Below, one piece after another: positions 11,119-22,200 of a stretch of DNA of 64,000 nt. The DNA comes from Paraphysomonas bandaiensis. Lineage: Eukaryota; Chrysophyceae. The translations under genes were made by a program, and so were the position numbers. Position 1 is the stretch's first letter, and every line of letters begins with the position of its first letter. The notes beneath the pieces are model-generated. The model saw only the letters and a program-made list of their open reading frames with translations, was not told where the DNA came from and ran no database searches. The stretch covers positions 1 through 64,000 of the forward strand of contig CBFFRP010000132.1 in the NCBI GenBank assembly GCA_965644295.1. The letters run 5' to 3'.

Positions 11119-11984
11119 CTTGTTTGAGTTTGTAAAAACGAATAAATAGGGTAGGAAATTTTTTAGCATAGATTGAGATTGTTTTTAGAAAGTAAATAAC
11201 TCAGTTTTATGTCGACACTTTTTTATTATTTTTTGCTATAGTTATTCTAGAAATACTTTTAAAACAATCTCAACTACTGTGCAGTATCCATATGAACATT
11301 GTGTGAGTAATTGCTTAAGTTAGCCTTGCTTTCTTGAATATGATGTCTTTATAATTGACGGGGCATTTGAATTAATGGCACATCCCATTAAAGAAATGTA
11401 CAGGTACTTGACATGTGCTATATATAAAAAGAATTGAAAATATGCATATTTTACCTAGAAAACATTCATAAGTATATTATTTTCTCCCAAAGTTGAAAGG
11501 AGCTGCAGTACATAATACACATTACACAACTAAACGAAATAATTATACTATGTAATTACACCATATATTAAATATTAAACAGCTTACAGAGACTTCTTCA
11601 GAGTGAATTCGTAGGGCCACCGGGTCACCTTCCTTCGGGCTTCATGCTTGTTTTCTGACACTGAGCGAACAAGCTGATTCCTTGTTGAAAGATCTAAAGA
11701 CGTTTAAGAATGCCAGTTTTTGCTCTCATCCAAGAGTGATCACGAAAAACGTGCAGGAAGTGATTTTGTACAGGGTATTGTGGACAGTGCCGAGGTCACG
11801 AACAGAGCTCGACTTGGTACCTATGAGAATGAATATACCTATCATGAATAAATACTTCATAACATACATATAACACGTGGCACGTGGTGAGCACATATCT
11901 TACATATTATTACATATATCTAATACAATATAGTGACATATTGTTTAGATTTCACTTAGTTCTATATATTTAGCATATATCAAG
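11119..11984. other. AT-rich intergenic DNA with MITE-like blocks
   Basis: No complete gene is seen. The stretch around 11350-11400 (ATAATTGACGGGGCATT) resembles the interior of the small TIR element split at 18971/32950. A possible gene fragment at 11584-11703 is listed separately. The rest is low-complexity AT-rich sequence. Confidence 0.4.
11584..11703 (-). pseudogene. Possible terminal exon or gene fragment
   Basis: On the minus strand an open stretch of about 39 codons ends at a TAA (11584-11586). Its composition is protein-like, with a basic end containing EARRKVTRWPYEFTLKKSL. There is no ATG, and a stop codon lies just upstream in frame. It is either the last exon of a decayed gene or chance. 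I do not recognise the family. Confidence 0.25.
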
Positions 11985-12551
11985 TACCAGTACATTCCAT
12001 TAATGTGGGATGCCATTAATGATGGTAGTCTAATTCCCGGCAATTATAATGGCATTAATAAAAATGTCCCTAAAATTACAAATAGTTGACATTATTACCA
12101 TTAATGGCCCATAATGATTAATGAAGTCGGGGTAATACCAAAACCTGGTAAGATATGTATAAAACCTGGTGAAATTTTCGATGATGGTCGGAAAGGGTTA
12201 ACTATGCACAATAAGTTAACTATGAAGATATTATAATTTAACAGTCTGAAAAGTATTATTTATAATATATTTTACTACTTTCTTACATAATAATATTTCA
12301 GTTTTACAACTACAAAAGTCACCGACTACACAATTCATATATATGTATCATATTATACAGTGTAATCAATCTTTTCAGTCATAAGCATAAAAAGCTACTC
12401 GTTGTACGACACCCCACAACATACAAACTACAGTAAAATAATAATTCAATTCTTAGATATGAAACCTGGTGAAATCGCTTTACCAGGTTTTGCATATTAC
12501 CTCGACTCTTATGGCCATTAATGTCATTACCATTAACGGATACCAGGCCCT
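11985..12551. repeat. Decayed TIR element (GGCCTGG family)
   Basis: The right end reads, on the minus strand, CAGGGCCTGGTATCCGTTAA, the same terminus as the small element split at 18971/32950. The left end near 11990 is a degraded version with repeated CCATTAATG blocks. The interior (12140-12490) has several copies of AAACCTGGT and a hairpin AAACCTGGTGAAATCG...TTACCAGGTTT. Interior pieces recur at 33815-34420, partly inverted. No transposase is seen; limits are approximate. Confidence 0.5.
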
Positions 12552-12707
12552 GCTACAGCGTAGCAGCGGAACGTTAAACTCACTCAATAGTCAAGAATTA
12601 GAAATTTTAAATCAGTAACACTTACCATCCCTCAACTAAGTTTAGTGTTCTAGTAGTAGTAGTGAGTAGTTAGAACTAATGTAGCAAAAAGTAATTTAAC
12701 AAACTAG

Positions 12708-13150
12708 TGCTTAACTCTCATATCCTACGATATTTAACGCTACAAAAGCTGCTTATGCGTCACCACAAGCACCAAGGTGCAGCCATTTTTGCTCTATCAC
12801 TCAAAGTGATTGCAGTGAGCAAGCAGAACGTTGATATTTCTGAAATCTGCTGACTTCAGGTTTATTAAAGGCCTTGGCAAATAAACAGGCGTCCGGGAAT
12901 GGGCCCACCTCAAGGACATCCCCGATTTCCATTCGATAGCCGTATTGGGTATTTGGCTGCTTGCTGAAGTCAATCATCAGGGCTAGTTCACCTTAAAGAC
13001 TCAAAATCGTGAAGAGAGCAAATGTCAGGTACATCATCATTCTTTTTGCTCACTGCGTTTGCTTTGCGTGATATAGAGCAACAGTGGTTGCACTTTGGTG
13101 CTTGCTGTGACGTACAAGCAGCCTTCGTAGTAGGATATCAGAGTTAAGCA
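12708..13150. repeat. TIR element with about 110-125 bp inverted arms
   Basis: The left arm (12708-12833) and right arm (13043-13150) are imperfect inverted copies, beginning with GCTTAACTCT and containing CAAGCACCAA, TGCTCTATCAC and GCAGTGAGCAA blocks. About 200 bp lies between them with no coding potential. Related ends occur at 2955-3085, 7013-7143, 14930-15140 and 63840-64000, so this is a dispersed non-autonomous family. The superfamily is not recognised. Confidence 0.65.
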
Positions 13151-13189
13151 TTGACTCTTAAACGCCTATTGCTAATATACTAAGACATT

Positions 13190-14314
13190 CACTAGAACGC
13201 TTCCCATTTATTGTCGTTCACTAGATATTATAGTCCAACCTCGGAACCGCTGTGTTCCATGCCATATGAGCCATGTAGCCCGGTCTACACATGGTACTCG
13301 ATACAGCTCCCCACATCTCCCGACGCAATACACCACACCCATCATAGATAGGACCGACCCCACACCGAAACTACTCCGGCTTCTTCGAGCAACATCCACT
13401 CCTAGTATCATACCCCCTACTCGAATCCGACCCCAGCCCACAGGCTTGCACATCTACTCCGGAAACAACTGCTAAGGTTTAGCAGACATTCCGTAACCGA
13501 CCTACACTCCCACTTACATGTCATTTTCACTCCACTCCTCAAGTAACGTGCGGCACTAACTCCAATACAAGGGATGGTTGCACCAAGTGTGCTTGCAGCA
13601 ATGGATAAGTAGTCCCGAGACGGTTGAAGAATTTAGTAAATAGCGACTAATATTATTAAGTCCATAGCTACATATATTACACATTCTAGATACAACCATT
13701 CTCATGTAATAACCAGACATTTCTATATCTCAATAGTTCATATACTACTGTTAATCACTAGTGTATTCTTCATGTAGCGGTCGTACTTGAAATGCCTTAT
13801 TAGAGCTACAGCTTTTAGTTGTTCTCAAACAACAAAACTCAACACTCAACACTATTGATTATGATAACCCAAACCCTAACCTTAATTATCTATTATCCCC
13901 AATTTGTCTAGAAAAGAGATATTATACCCTTAATTTGGTGAAGCAAATGCGGATTAATCACTGTTCTGTATTCTATAGCGTGTGCTTGATTACTATTACC
14001 ATTAACTACTCTAGATGTGCTTGCATGTATATCAGTGCCGGTTAAAAATGAATTAGATTGCAATGTAAATATTGCAATTATATATTGTTGCCATGATGAA
14101 ACTGATTATCCACGTTCGACATATATATATATATTATATATATATCTAATATTATTCTTTTGATATTATATATATGATGTATTACAAAATATTGTACCTT
14201 AATATTTTTGCCCTGGCTTACTGAAACGACAATTTCTTATAGATCAAAACACAACATATTGCTCTTCTACAGCTAAAAGGTTTTATTATTGTTTCATATC
14301 CCTCCATCCCGCAG
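13190..14314. other. Intergenic DNA, C-rich then AT-rich
   Basis: Positions 13240-13560 are strikingly C-rich on the plus strand, unlike the AT-rich flanks, and hold only short frames. From about 13600 the sequence returns to AT-rich DNA with a TA-rich tract at 14120-14175. No gene is supported. Confidence 0.4.
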
Positions 14315-14898
14315 GTGGTAAGATACTGGACCGGAACCATCACAACAGCCCAACTTGAAACGGTCTTTGGAGACCATGTACACAACTCCCTGACGGCACA
14401 CAGTCTTCGACACCTAGAAATAGCGGTTATCGATCTACTTCAACCGCTTTATGCTGCAGCGAAGCTAATGTTACAGAATCGCGGCCGCCGTTACATCACT
14501 CTGCACAAAGGACTTCCTAGGTTGCCCCCGCGACAGCGTCAGAAACGGAGTCAGCCATGGAAACGTCCGAGAGTGCTACGATTGCTAGGGGTCCACAGAA
14601 GACCCGTGACTGCGCCACCTCCCGCCTCACACACGAATCCGACCTAATCAACAGACCTTATTACCATCCAGACCCCCCCAAAGACGCTGTCTCCGGTAAC
14701 TCTCTACTCCAGAGGTCCAAAAAGAGCACAGCATCAATGCCCACACATTCAACGCCTCATCCCACTGCTCTATCCAACTCACAGCCCACCCACCTAGAAC
14801 TCGCTACACTCAGGGGCTTAATACAAAACCCTGAGCCCCCTCCTAACCCAGTGGAGTCTCATCCCAAGGGGAGACCTCCAGATCACACGCGCCGGTGA
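14315..14898 (+). other. C-rich island with two overlapping open frames, unrecognised
   Basis: One frame (14315-14647, beginning at a GTG right after a plausible acceptor cccgcag) encodes an N-terminal part containing AHSLRHLEIAVIDLLQPLYA and then a very basic stretch. A second frame (14557-14898, ATG start) is proline-rich. The region is markedly C-rich on this strand compared with its neighbours and lies between copies of the 12708 TIR family. It may be a decayed gag-like or captured coding piece. I recognise no family and coding status is uncertain. Confidence 0.25.
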
Positions 14899-14929
14899 GT
14901 CCCAGGACACACGATTATGGCGGGCCTTA

Positions 14930-15140
14930 GTTATAACACACACAAAGAACGGAAGTGGTTGCACCTTTGTGCTTGCGGCGACGCACAAGCAGCTTCTGTA
15001 GCGTTAAATAGTAGGATAAAAGAGTTTGTATTGATTAGTTACGGGTAGAGGTCTACATAGTATGTCTAGTATTCTTCTAGCCACTAATTAGTGCAGGTTT
15101 TCAACGTTTATTGCTAAATAATAAGACATTCAATATTCAA
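14930..15140. repeat. Single end of the 12708-type TIR family
   Basis: GTGGTTGCACCTTTGTGCTT with ACGCACAAGCAGCTTC, then TTTATTGCTAAATAATAAGA, matches the right arm and outer flank of the element at 12708-13190 in the same orientation. No partner arm is visible nearby, so this is a truncated copy or the end of a larger element spanning 12708-15140. Confidence 0.5.
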
Positions 15141-15315
15141 TATGTTGTTTCATTGCAGTGCTAAACAAATTGATATATATTCATGTGTTGAAGATGCGTT
15201 TCTTAATCTAAAATAAAGCGCTAATGATTCGCCGTGGTCTACTCCTATCTACAGTAAAGAAATGTTACTTCGTTGAAAATTCAGTCAAATTCAATTTTAA
15301 TTTTAGTATGGAAAT

Positions 15316-16461
15316 TCATATATCCATCACTCGAACAACAAATAATGTTTTGTCGCTTATATCTAATTCCTCGATAGTTTTATCCTTCATATTATGTTGT
15401 AGTGTCAACATCGGATAGTATCTAATTACTTCAAAATTCTCAGACACACTATACTCCGTACTTTTGATGAATTGAAGAACATGACCTACTGTATCGCGCT
15501 TGAAAAAACGCCGCGAGAATACATACTTTTTGCTACTTCTTGAGGGCGTGCGGGAGACATCACCTGCTACATTCTCCTGAAGGCGAAACATAAGCGTTAT
15601 TATGTCGTCAGCATTCTCCTAATTATCACACAAGATGAGAAAACTTAACACCGAAGGAGCTAAAAACTTACAGGAGGTTCTGGAGCCAATTCGACTTCCA
15701 CTTTGCATACGGAATCATCACTCGCCTAATGTGTGCATGAGAACAAAACAAGCAAAATTCGTGATGCTAACTTTCTTCTCTCCCGCATCGATTGTATTAA
15801 CAACCGGTGTATTCGCAGAGTCACTACCTCCTGGGCGTAATTGAGCGGCACGATAGGAATCGACTAGCACTGCGTTCATGTAGGCAGCGTCTTGTTTCTC
15901 AATAAGTGCACGTCTTTCCTGATTGGACTCAAGAGCGTGTACTTGAACATTGTGGTGAATGGTAGATTCTTTTGGCTTTACAACAGGACCAGGAGAGGAG
16001 CGCCGAATAGAATTTGAGACACGTGGACTACTCTTTATACAAGCATCTGACGGACATAAATTCTCCTTACTTCCACTGCTTCGATATGTATGAGAATCAT
16101 CACAAGAATACTTGGAATCTACCCGACTACCTAGCTTCGCCCGTATGTTTCTAGAATTAGGAATTTTGAGTGCATAACGCTTAGTATTTAGCGCTCGAGT
16201 CTCGTCTGTTGCCTTTTCTTTAAAACTCGCTCGCGTTGTTCGTAAAGTCTCAATTTCATCAAAGAGACATTCCAACTCCGCTTTCTTACACTCACTGTTC
16301 CTTTCCAATGACGTCAGCACTTCTGATGTGCTACTTTTAATCTCGTATATACTAATCGCATAAGGAATGACAACAAACACAACATAGTACACTACAACAG
16401 CAATACCAAATGAATATAAAGCATAGAGCTGAAAGTCCCGATGAGAAGAAGAAGTTTCCAT
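15316..16461 (-). CDS. UBX-domain membrane protein (FAF2/UBXD8-like)
   Basis: Three exons on the minus strand: 15772-16461, 15672-15725 and 15316-15618, with GT-AG introns of 46 and 53 nt, giving 348 aa. The chosen start is the first ATG of the frame (METSSSHRD). Residues about 12-38 form a hydrophobic segment (FGIAVVVYYVVFVVIPYAI), followed by a charged, probably coiled-coil stretch (about 45-90). Near residue 190 is EKQDAAYMNAVLVDSYR, the motif that precedes UBX domains in FAF2-type proteins. The second exon joins it to VELAPEPP, and residues about 255-348 match the UBX fold. Family members recruit the p97/Cdc48 ATPase to the ER or lipid droplets for protein extraction. No UBA domain is seen. 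The role is inferred from the family. Confidence 0.75.
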
Positions 16462-16999
16462 AACGAGAAGGGATTGCTCAGCGCATTGATGTTTGAATAC
16501 CTGTATAATAACTAATCCAATAGCTACTTCCCACGACAAGCCTTCCCACACTGCAGTGGTATAATACTCTTCTACACATAAACTCTATATACAGCTGGCT
16601 CTCATCCAACTCAAAAACCCGTGATTTGAGTAGAAAAACCCTGTTTGTGATTTGTGTGATATACAGTACTCTGTATACACTGTATTCCTATTATGCTATT
16701 TTTCACATCTAAAAGCCAGTGTTTTTAGATTCTTGATCGTATTTCTATGCAGCAGTAGAAAAAAAGCACATTATTTCAGTTTCACCTGCACTTGCAATCC
16801 CTGTGACCATTAAAGATATTGCATGAGATATACATATTTTTTTCGCCACACTCCAATCAGATAAATGTCTACACCACATCTCCACATCACGTCATCGCCA
16901 CTCTCGCTGAATACCACATACATACCTCACAATCCCACCACACATACATTTTCCTGTCGATAACTCCCAGTGTTTTACATCTTTAAGTCGTTTATCAAA
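16462..16999. promoter_or_regulatory. Divergent intergenic region, UBX gene / citrate synthase
   Basis: About 540 bp separate the two divergent start codons, so both promoters should lie here. The sequence is AT-rich, and I could not assign specific elements. An upstream non-coding exon of the UBX gene is possible, because its frame stays open to 16551 without an earlier ATG. Confidence 0.4.
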
Positions 17000-18537
17000 A
17001 TGAACACTGCTGGAAAATCATTCCTACGTAAAGTGAATGGCATCGCAAGGAGATCTTTCTCTGCGAAGGTAACACGCCCGCGCTGCGATACAAAGATACT
17101 TATCTTTTTTCTAGAGCTTGAAAGAAACTCTTCGCGATCAAATCCCCGCCAAGCAAGAGGCTCTTAAGAAGCTAAAGGCTGAATATGGAAGCAAATCTCT
17201 TGGCGAAGTGACTGTTGATCAGGTACGTAATTCCAGAGCAAACAAACAACTGCAATTGACTCGTGCCTCACGTCACAGTGCATTGGTGGTGGACGTGATG
17301 TGAAGTGCATGTACTACGAGACTTCGCTTCTTGATGCCCAAGAGGTTGGTGGTTTGATATTTTTGTTATTCCCGTTAACAAATGTTTGCAGGGTATCCGG
17401 TTCCGTGGATACAGCATTCCGGAACTGCAGCAGAAATTGCCAACCTTCAAAGGTCCTGCTGGTGATGGCGAACCTCTCCCTGAGGCTCTTCTCTGGCTTC
17501 TTTTGACTGCTGAGATCCCCACCGTTGAGCAGACCCGTGCTCTTACCGCGGAACTTAATGCCCGTGCCAAACTTCCCGCACATGTTGAACCCTTGATCCG
17601 CAACTTCCCCAAGGGCATGCACCCCATGACACAGTTCTCGATTGCTCTATCTGCCTGCCAAACTGACTCACAATTTGCCAAGGCTTATTCTGCGGGTGTG
17701 CACAAGTCGAAGTACTGGGAGACAACACTGGAGGACGTTTTGGATGTGGTGGCCAAGATGCCCGAGATCGCTGCACTAATCTATCGCTGCACCTTCAAGG
17801 ATGGTGTCGTCGCCAAGGACACTTCCGCAGACCTGGACTACTCCGGTAGATTTTGCCGTATGCTTGGCTACGATCAACCGGACTTTGATGAGCTCATGCG
17901 TCTCTACCTCACGATCCACACTGATCATGAAGGCGGCAATGCATCTGCACACACCACTCATCTAGTCGGCTCCACACTCTCTGACCCCTATCTTGCTTAC
18001 TCTGCGGGTCTCAATGCCCTTGCCGGCCCTCTTCACGGTCTCGCCAATCAGGAAGTGCTTTCTTGGATAATTGCCTTGAATGATAAATTCACTGCGGAAG
18101 GCAAAGCCGTGAACAACGAGACAATTACCCAGTTCGCGTGGGAAACACTGAACTCTGGTAAGGTAATCCCTGGGTACGGCCATGCGGTTCTCCGAAAAAC
18201 GGATCCTAGGTACACTTGCCAGCGTGAGTTCGCCCTCAAGTATATGCCTGACGATCCCCTGTTCAAGATTGTCTCCACCATCTATGAGGTGATGCCTGGC
18301 ATACTTACTGAGCATGGGAAGACCAAGAATCCCTACCCCAACGTAGACTCGCATAGTGGAGTCCTCCTTTGGCATTATGGATTCAAGGACTACAGTTATT
18401 ACACTGTCCTCTTTGGTGTGTCTCGCGGTATGGGAGCACTTTCTCAAGTCTTTTGGGACCGTGCTCTGGGAATGCCTCTCGAGAGACCAAAGTCTGTCAC
18501 TGCTGAGTACATCAAGGAATACTTCAAAGACAAGTAG
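17000..18537 (+). CDS. Citrate synthase, mitochondrial
   Basis: Four exons, 17000-17068, 17115-17222, 17279-17344 and 17392-18537, joined by GT-AG introns of 46, 56 and 47 nt, give 462 aa, the usual length of eukaryotic type-I citrate synthase. The enzyme condenses acetyl-CoA and oxaloacetate to citrate in the TCA cycle. The N-terminus ([15 protein letters not shown]) is basic and looks like a mitochondrial presequence. Active-site blocks are intact: [26 protein letters not shown] and [10 protein letters not shown], supplying the two His and the Asp. There is no peroxisomal tail. All introns fall in the first 400 bp. Confidence 0.96.
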
Positions 18538-18970
18538 GTACCTCATCGTCTCCAGCCCACTTGCTTACGGGTAGTTGTTTCTTACGACTCTTCACTGCAC
18601 TTGCTGATTCAGTAACTGCGTTTTTGAATTATGTCACGAGAAGAGTTTTAGGAGTAGTCAGACATAAGTATATTTTTGCTGTCGATACAATATCATGGTT
18701 GTCAATTGACATTCCATGTTGTGTTGACGGCATACTAATAAGCACTTGGCTTGTATAAATCACATTTTTATTTGCAACTACTCTAAGACTGTACAATGTT
18801 GAGTAATTGAAAGCCGTAGTTATAAGGTTTAAATCAGGGCCAGGTATAAATATATTGTATATTATTGGATTGCAATTATTTATATTTGCTTGCAACAATT
18901 TATTATTTTTTAGCAAAATTTGGCCTCGCAATATATTGATCAAGTTTGTGTCTTTGAATATAGATCGATT
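18538..18970. other. 3' intergenic DNA of citrate synthase
   Basis: AT-rich DNA without a supported gene. An open frame on the minus strand at 18629-19057 runs into the copia LTR and is considered chance. Confidence 0.4.
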
Positions 18971-19000
18971 CAGGGCCTGGAATCCGTTAATGGTAATATG

Positions 19001-19005
19001 GTAAT
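19001..19005. repeat. Target-site duplication of copia (GTAAT), left
   Basis: GTAAT directly precedes the 5' LTR and recurs at 32845-32849 directly after the end of the 3' LTR, about 13.8 kb away. This fixes both ends of the element. Confidence 0.9.
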
Positions 19006-19298
19006 TATTAGAATATGGACTGTATCCTAGTATATTCAATGTGGTACTTGAAGACAATGTACGAGAATACAGTGAAGTATGGTGATGTGTAGATGCTGTT
19101 ATGATATTGAGAAAACTGAAATAGTTTGCTCTTTCAAGATATGTTTAGTAGCGAAAGGTCTACAGAAGTAGTGATTTATGCATGGCACAAAACGAGCTTG
19201 TGTTGTTTAACACAATTTGTGTAAACGATATTAATAAATCTATCTAGTCTAACAACTTAATCTCTCTTTGATCTAAGTAAAATGAGCATTTCCCAACA
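19006..19298 (+). repeat. Copia 5' LTR
   Basis: It begins TATTAGAATATGG and ends GCATTTCCCAACA, so the ends are not the usual TG...CA. The array copia LTR at 2704 also begins TATTAG and ends ACAACA, suggesting a family trait. The gag-pol ATG (19282) lies inside the LTR, 17 nt from its end. Confidence 0.9.
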
Positions 19299-22200
19299 TG
19301 GTAGCGAGCGAGGAGGAGAGAAGGAGGATAGAGGAGTAGTTCCTCAGTTCAACGAGACTAACGTTGAACAATGGATTGAGGACTTCGAGACATTCCTTAT
19401 GAGGAAGGAACAAAGCGAGGTAGCGGTGGAACTGCCACCTAAGGAGAGCGACTTCGGGGAGCAGCCACTTACGTTGATGGAGGAGAAGGCGTACAGACAG
19501 GCTGTGAAGAGGTATTGGAAGGCGAACGCCATAGCTTATTCTTACTGCAGGGATGCGGTGCAGCATTCCCCGAAAGCGCTGCGTAAATTCCATCTTACTC
19601 ACAAAGCGTTCAAGGCAGAAGGGAGTGGTGTAAACAGGTTCAAAACACATGTAATGATTGATGAGTTGAAGAAGTGTTTTGCTGGAGGGAAGCAAAATAG
19701 GATCAGTGACCTCTTAACTCAATATGGTTCTTTCCGTATGCGTCCGGAGGAGACGGCGAAGGACTACGTACTACGGTTCGAACTACTGCTGAAGGAACTA
19801 CAGGAGCAGCAGCAGGATATCTCGGAGGTATCAAAAACAAGTCGACTACGAGAAGGCTTGCTCAATGAAGAGTATGCTCAACTGAGAGTTGGATTATACT
19901 TGATGGATGATGATGTTAATTATGTAACTGTATCACGTAAGATAGAAGGCTATGATGATACTATGGCTGGGAAGGAAGCGTTGGAGAAGAAGCGTAAAAG
20001 AGTGGAGGAGCTGAACCTGATAGACAGTAAGAAACGATATCGCAGAGAGAGGGATCATCGTAAGAAGAACAACGGTAAGAAGAAGCCGATGAAGAAGGAT
20101 ACAGAGATTACAGGGCAGCGACCTGGAAGTGCCGAATATACTGGGTGCAGAAATTGTAAGTCAAAGGAACATCTTGCCATCGATTGTCCAGCATCGAAAA
20201 AGAAGTACTCGCAAAGCAAGAGCAAGGCTGTGAGGTTTCAAGATGGAAGGAAACCAGACAAAAGACTACTTACAGTTGAAAACATCAGGCGTGGAGAGCC
20301 AGCGGATTTGTCTGACGAAGACGAAGCAAATATGATCGAGCAACAGGAAGAGTATCACTTGTCATGTAATGTGTATGAGACGAATATATGCAGTAGTGTG
20401 CATGAGGATATTCACTATACATACATTGATACCTGTTGTTCGTCATCAATGTTTTTGATAAATGATGTGAATATACTTGATAGACATATGCACACATCAA
20501 AGGTTATTAATGGTTCGAAAAAAGGGTCAGAGATATGCGTCACGAGTGTAGGTTCCCGTGGAGCATGGAAGAACATTGAGGTATCAAGTCAGATAAATCG
20601 GTGTCTTTGTTCTGGACGGAAGTTGAACGATATGGGATATCGATTTACTGTATGGTATGGTATACAGATATATGACAGAAATACGGATGAGCTGGTGTTG
20701 GAGGGACCTATGAAGAATGGAATGACTGCTGTGCCAACACAGCAGTTATTGGAGCTTCCAGACGTATCGACATCCAGTGATTCAGAAGTAAATCTCAGTG
20801 ACCGTACGGGTGAGGATGAACTGGAGCTGTTACATAGGAGAGCGGGTCATTTTAACAAGCATGCGTTGGTAGAAGCCCACAAAAGAATGCTAATTATTGG
20901 GACTGGACTGAAACGAAAACATCTCTCGAAACGTGTTTCCAAAGAACAGTGTCTATGTGATGTATGCGCCAGGGCGAAGATCACCAGAGTAAGTTTTCGG
21001 ACAAAGGATGAGGACTCCGTTCGTCCAAATTTCTCGGCCGATATAGCAGTATACTTAAATTGTCCAGCTCGAGGAGGGGAAATATATGTGCTCAAACTAA
21101 CACACCATGCCAGTCGGATGTTCTGGTCGGAAGGGCTTGTTCATAGGACTGGGTCATCGGTACTGCAGGTTTTCAAGAAGATTTTTGAAGGAGATGTGAA
21201 AAGGTACAAATTAGAAATGCATCATTACCATGCAGATGGAGCAGGGGAGCTAATATGTGATGAGCTGCGACAATATCTTAGGTCACAGGGTTGCTATCAA
21301 CATACGTGGAGCTCTACGGACTCTCCTGAGATGAACGCGATTGAGGAGCGGAAATTCAGGACCTGTGGTGAGATGACATTAGCGATGCTGATTCAGTCAG
21401 GATTGCCTTCACAGTTTTGGCTAGATGCCTACATGGCAGCCAGGTACATATTAATTCGATTGCCTACAAAGACAGCGAAGGGGTATATGTCCCCTCTTGA
21501 ATTTTTGACTGGTGAGGCTCCCAACCTGAAATATCTCAGAGTATGGGGGTGTCGTGCGTATGTCCTCACTACAAAGGCGGATCGACGGAAAGACTGGGAC
21601 GACAAGGCCCTTATCGGATATCTGATAGGATATTCAGATGAAAAGGTAGGATATGATGTATATCTACCTGCGACTGATAGGGTCGTCACGTCGGTACATG
21701 TATTAACTGATGAGTCCATACCGTCACGCTCGGAGAGCTATTTCGCTGAGATAGATGCTCTTCGAGTGAAGGAGGCCGAGAGACCGAAAATTGTGTCTGA
21801 CTATGCGGGCTTAGAAGGTACATATCATATTGATGATGAGGATGGTCTTCTCTACAAGACCACGAGAGTAGTAGAACGAAAGGGGGTAATAGTAGCCTAT
21901 CGATCTCTGGTAACTGCAGGTCGGAAGCATATCGAGCACCGGGTGCCGATTCACGTCGAGGACGTAGTGCGAATGACTGCAGAAACTCCCGGGAATACCG
22001 GATATATAGGAAAGGGGGACGCCCTGAGTACTATGCCAGCCAGGGTGCTGGACCAGGGAAGACCTGGAGGGTTACAGGAGAGTCCTGACCCAACCTGTCA
22101 GGAGACAGCTGTGAGGTTGCAGACCTCTGAAGACTATGAGTCTGGGGTTGTGAGCGGGGCTCCTCCCACAACGCACGATGTGCGTGCTCAGGATGAGCAA

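Noticed and set aside
13208-13475. Overlapping 69-81 codon frames in the C-rich stretch
   Set aside because: Frames occur on both strands as expected from a stop-poor C-rich composition; no domain or splice support.
18629-19057. 142-codon minus-strand frame
   Set aside because: It crosses from intergenic DNA and the TIR element into the copia LTR, which cannot be an original gene.
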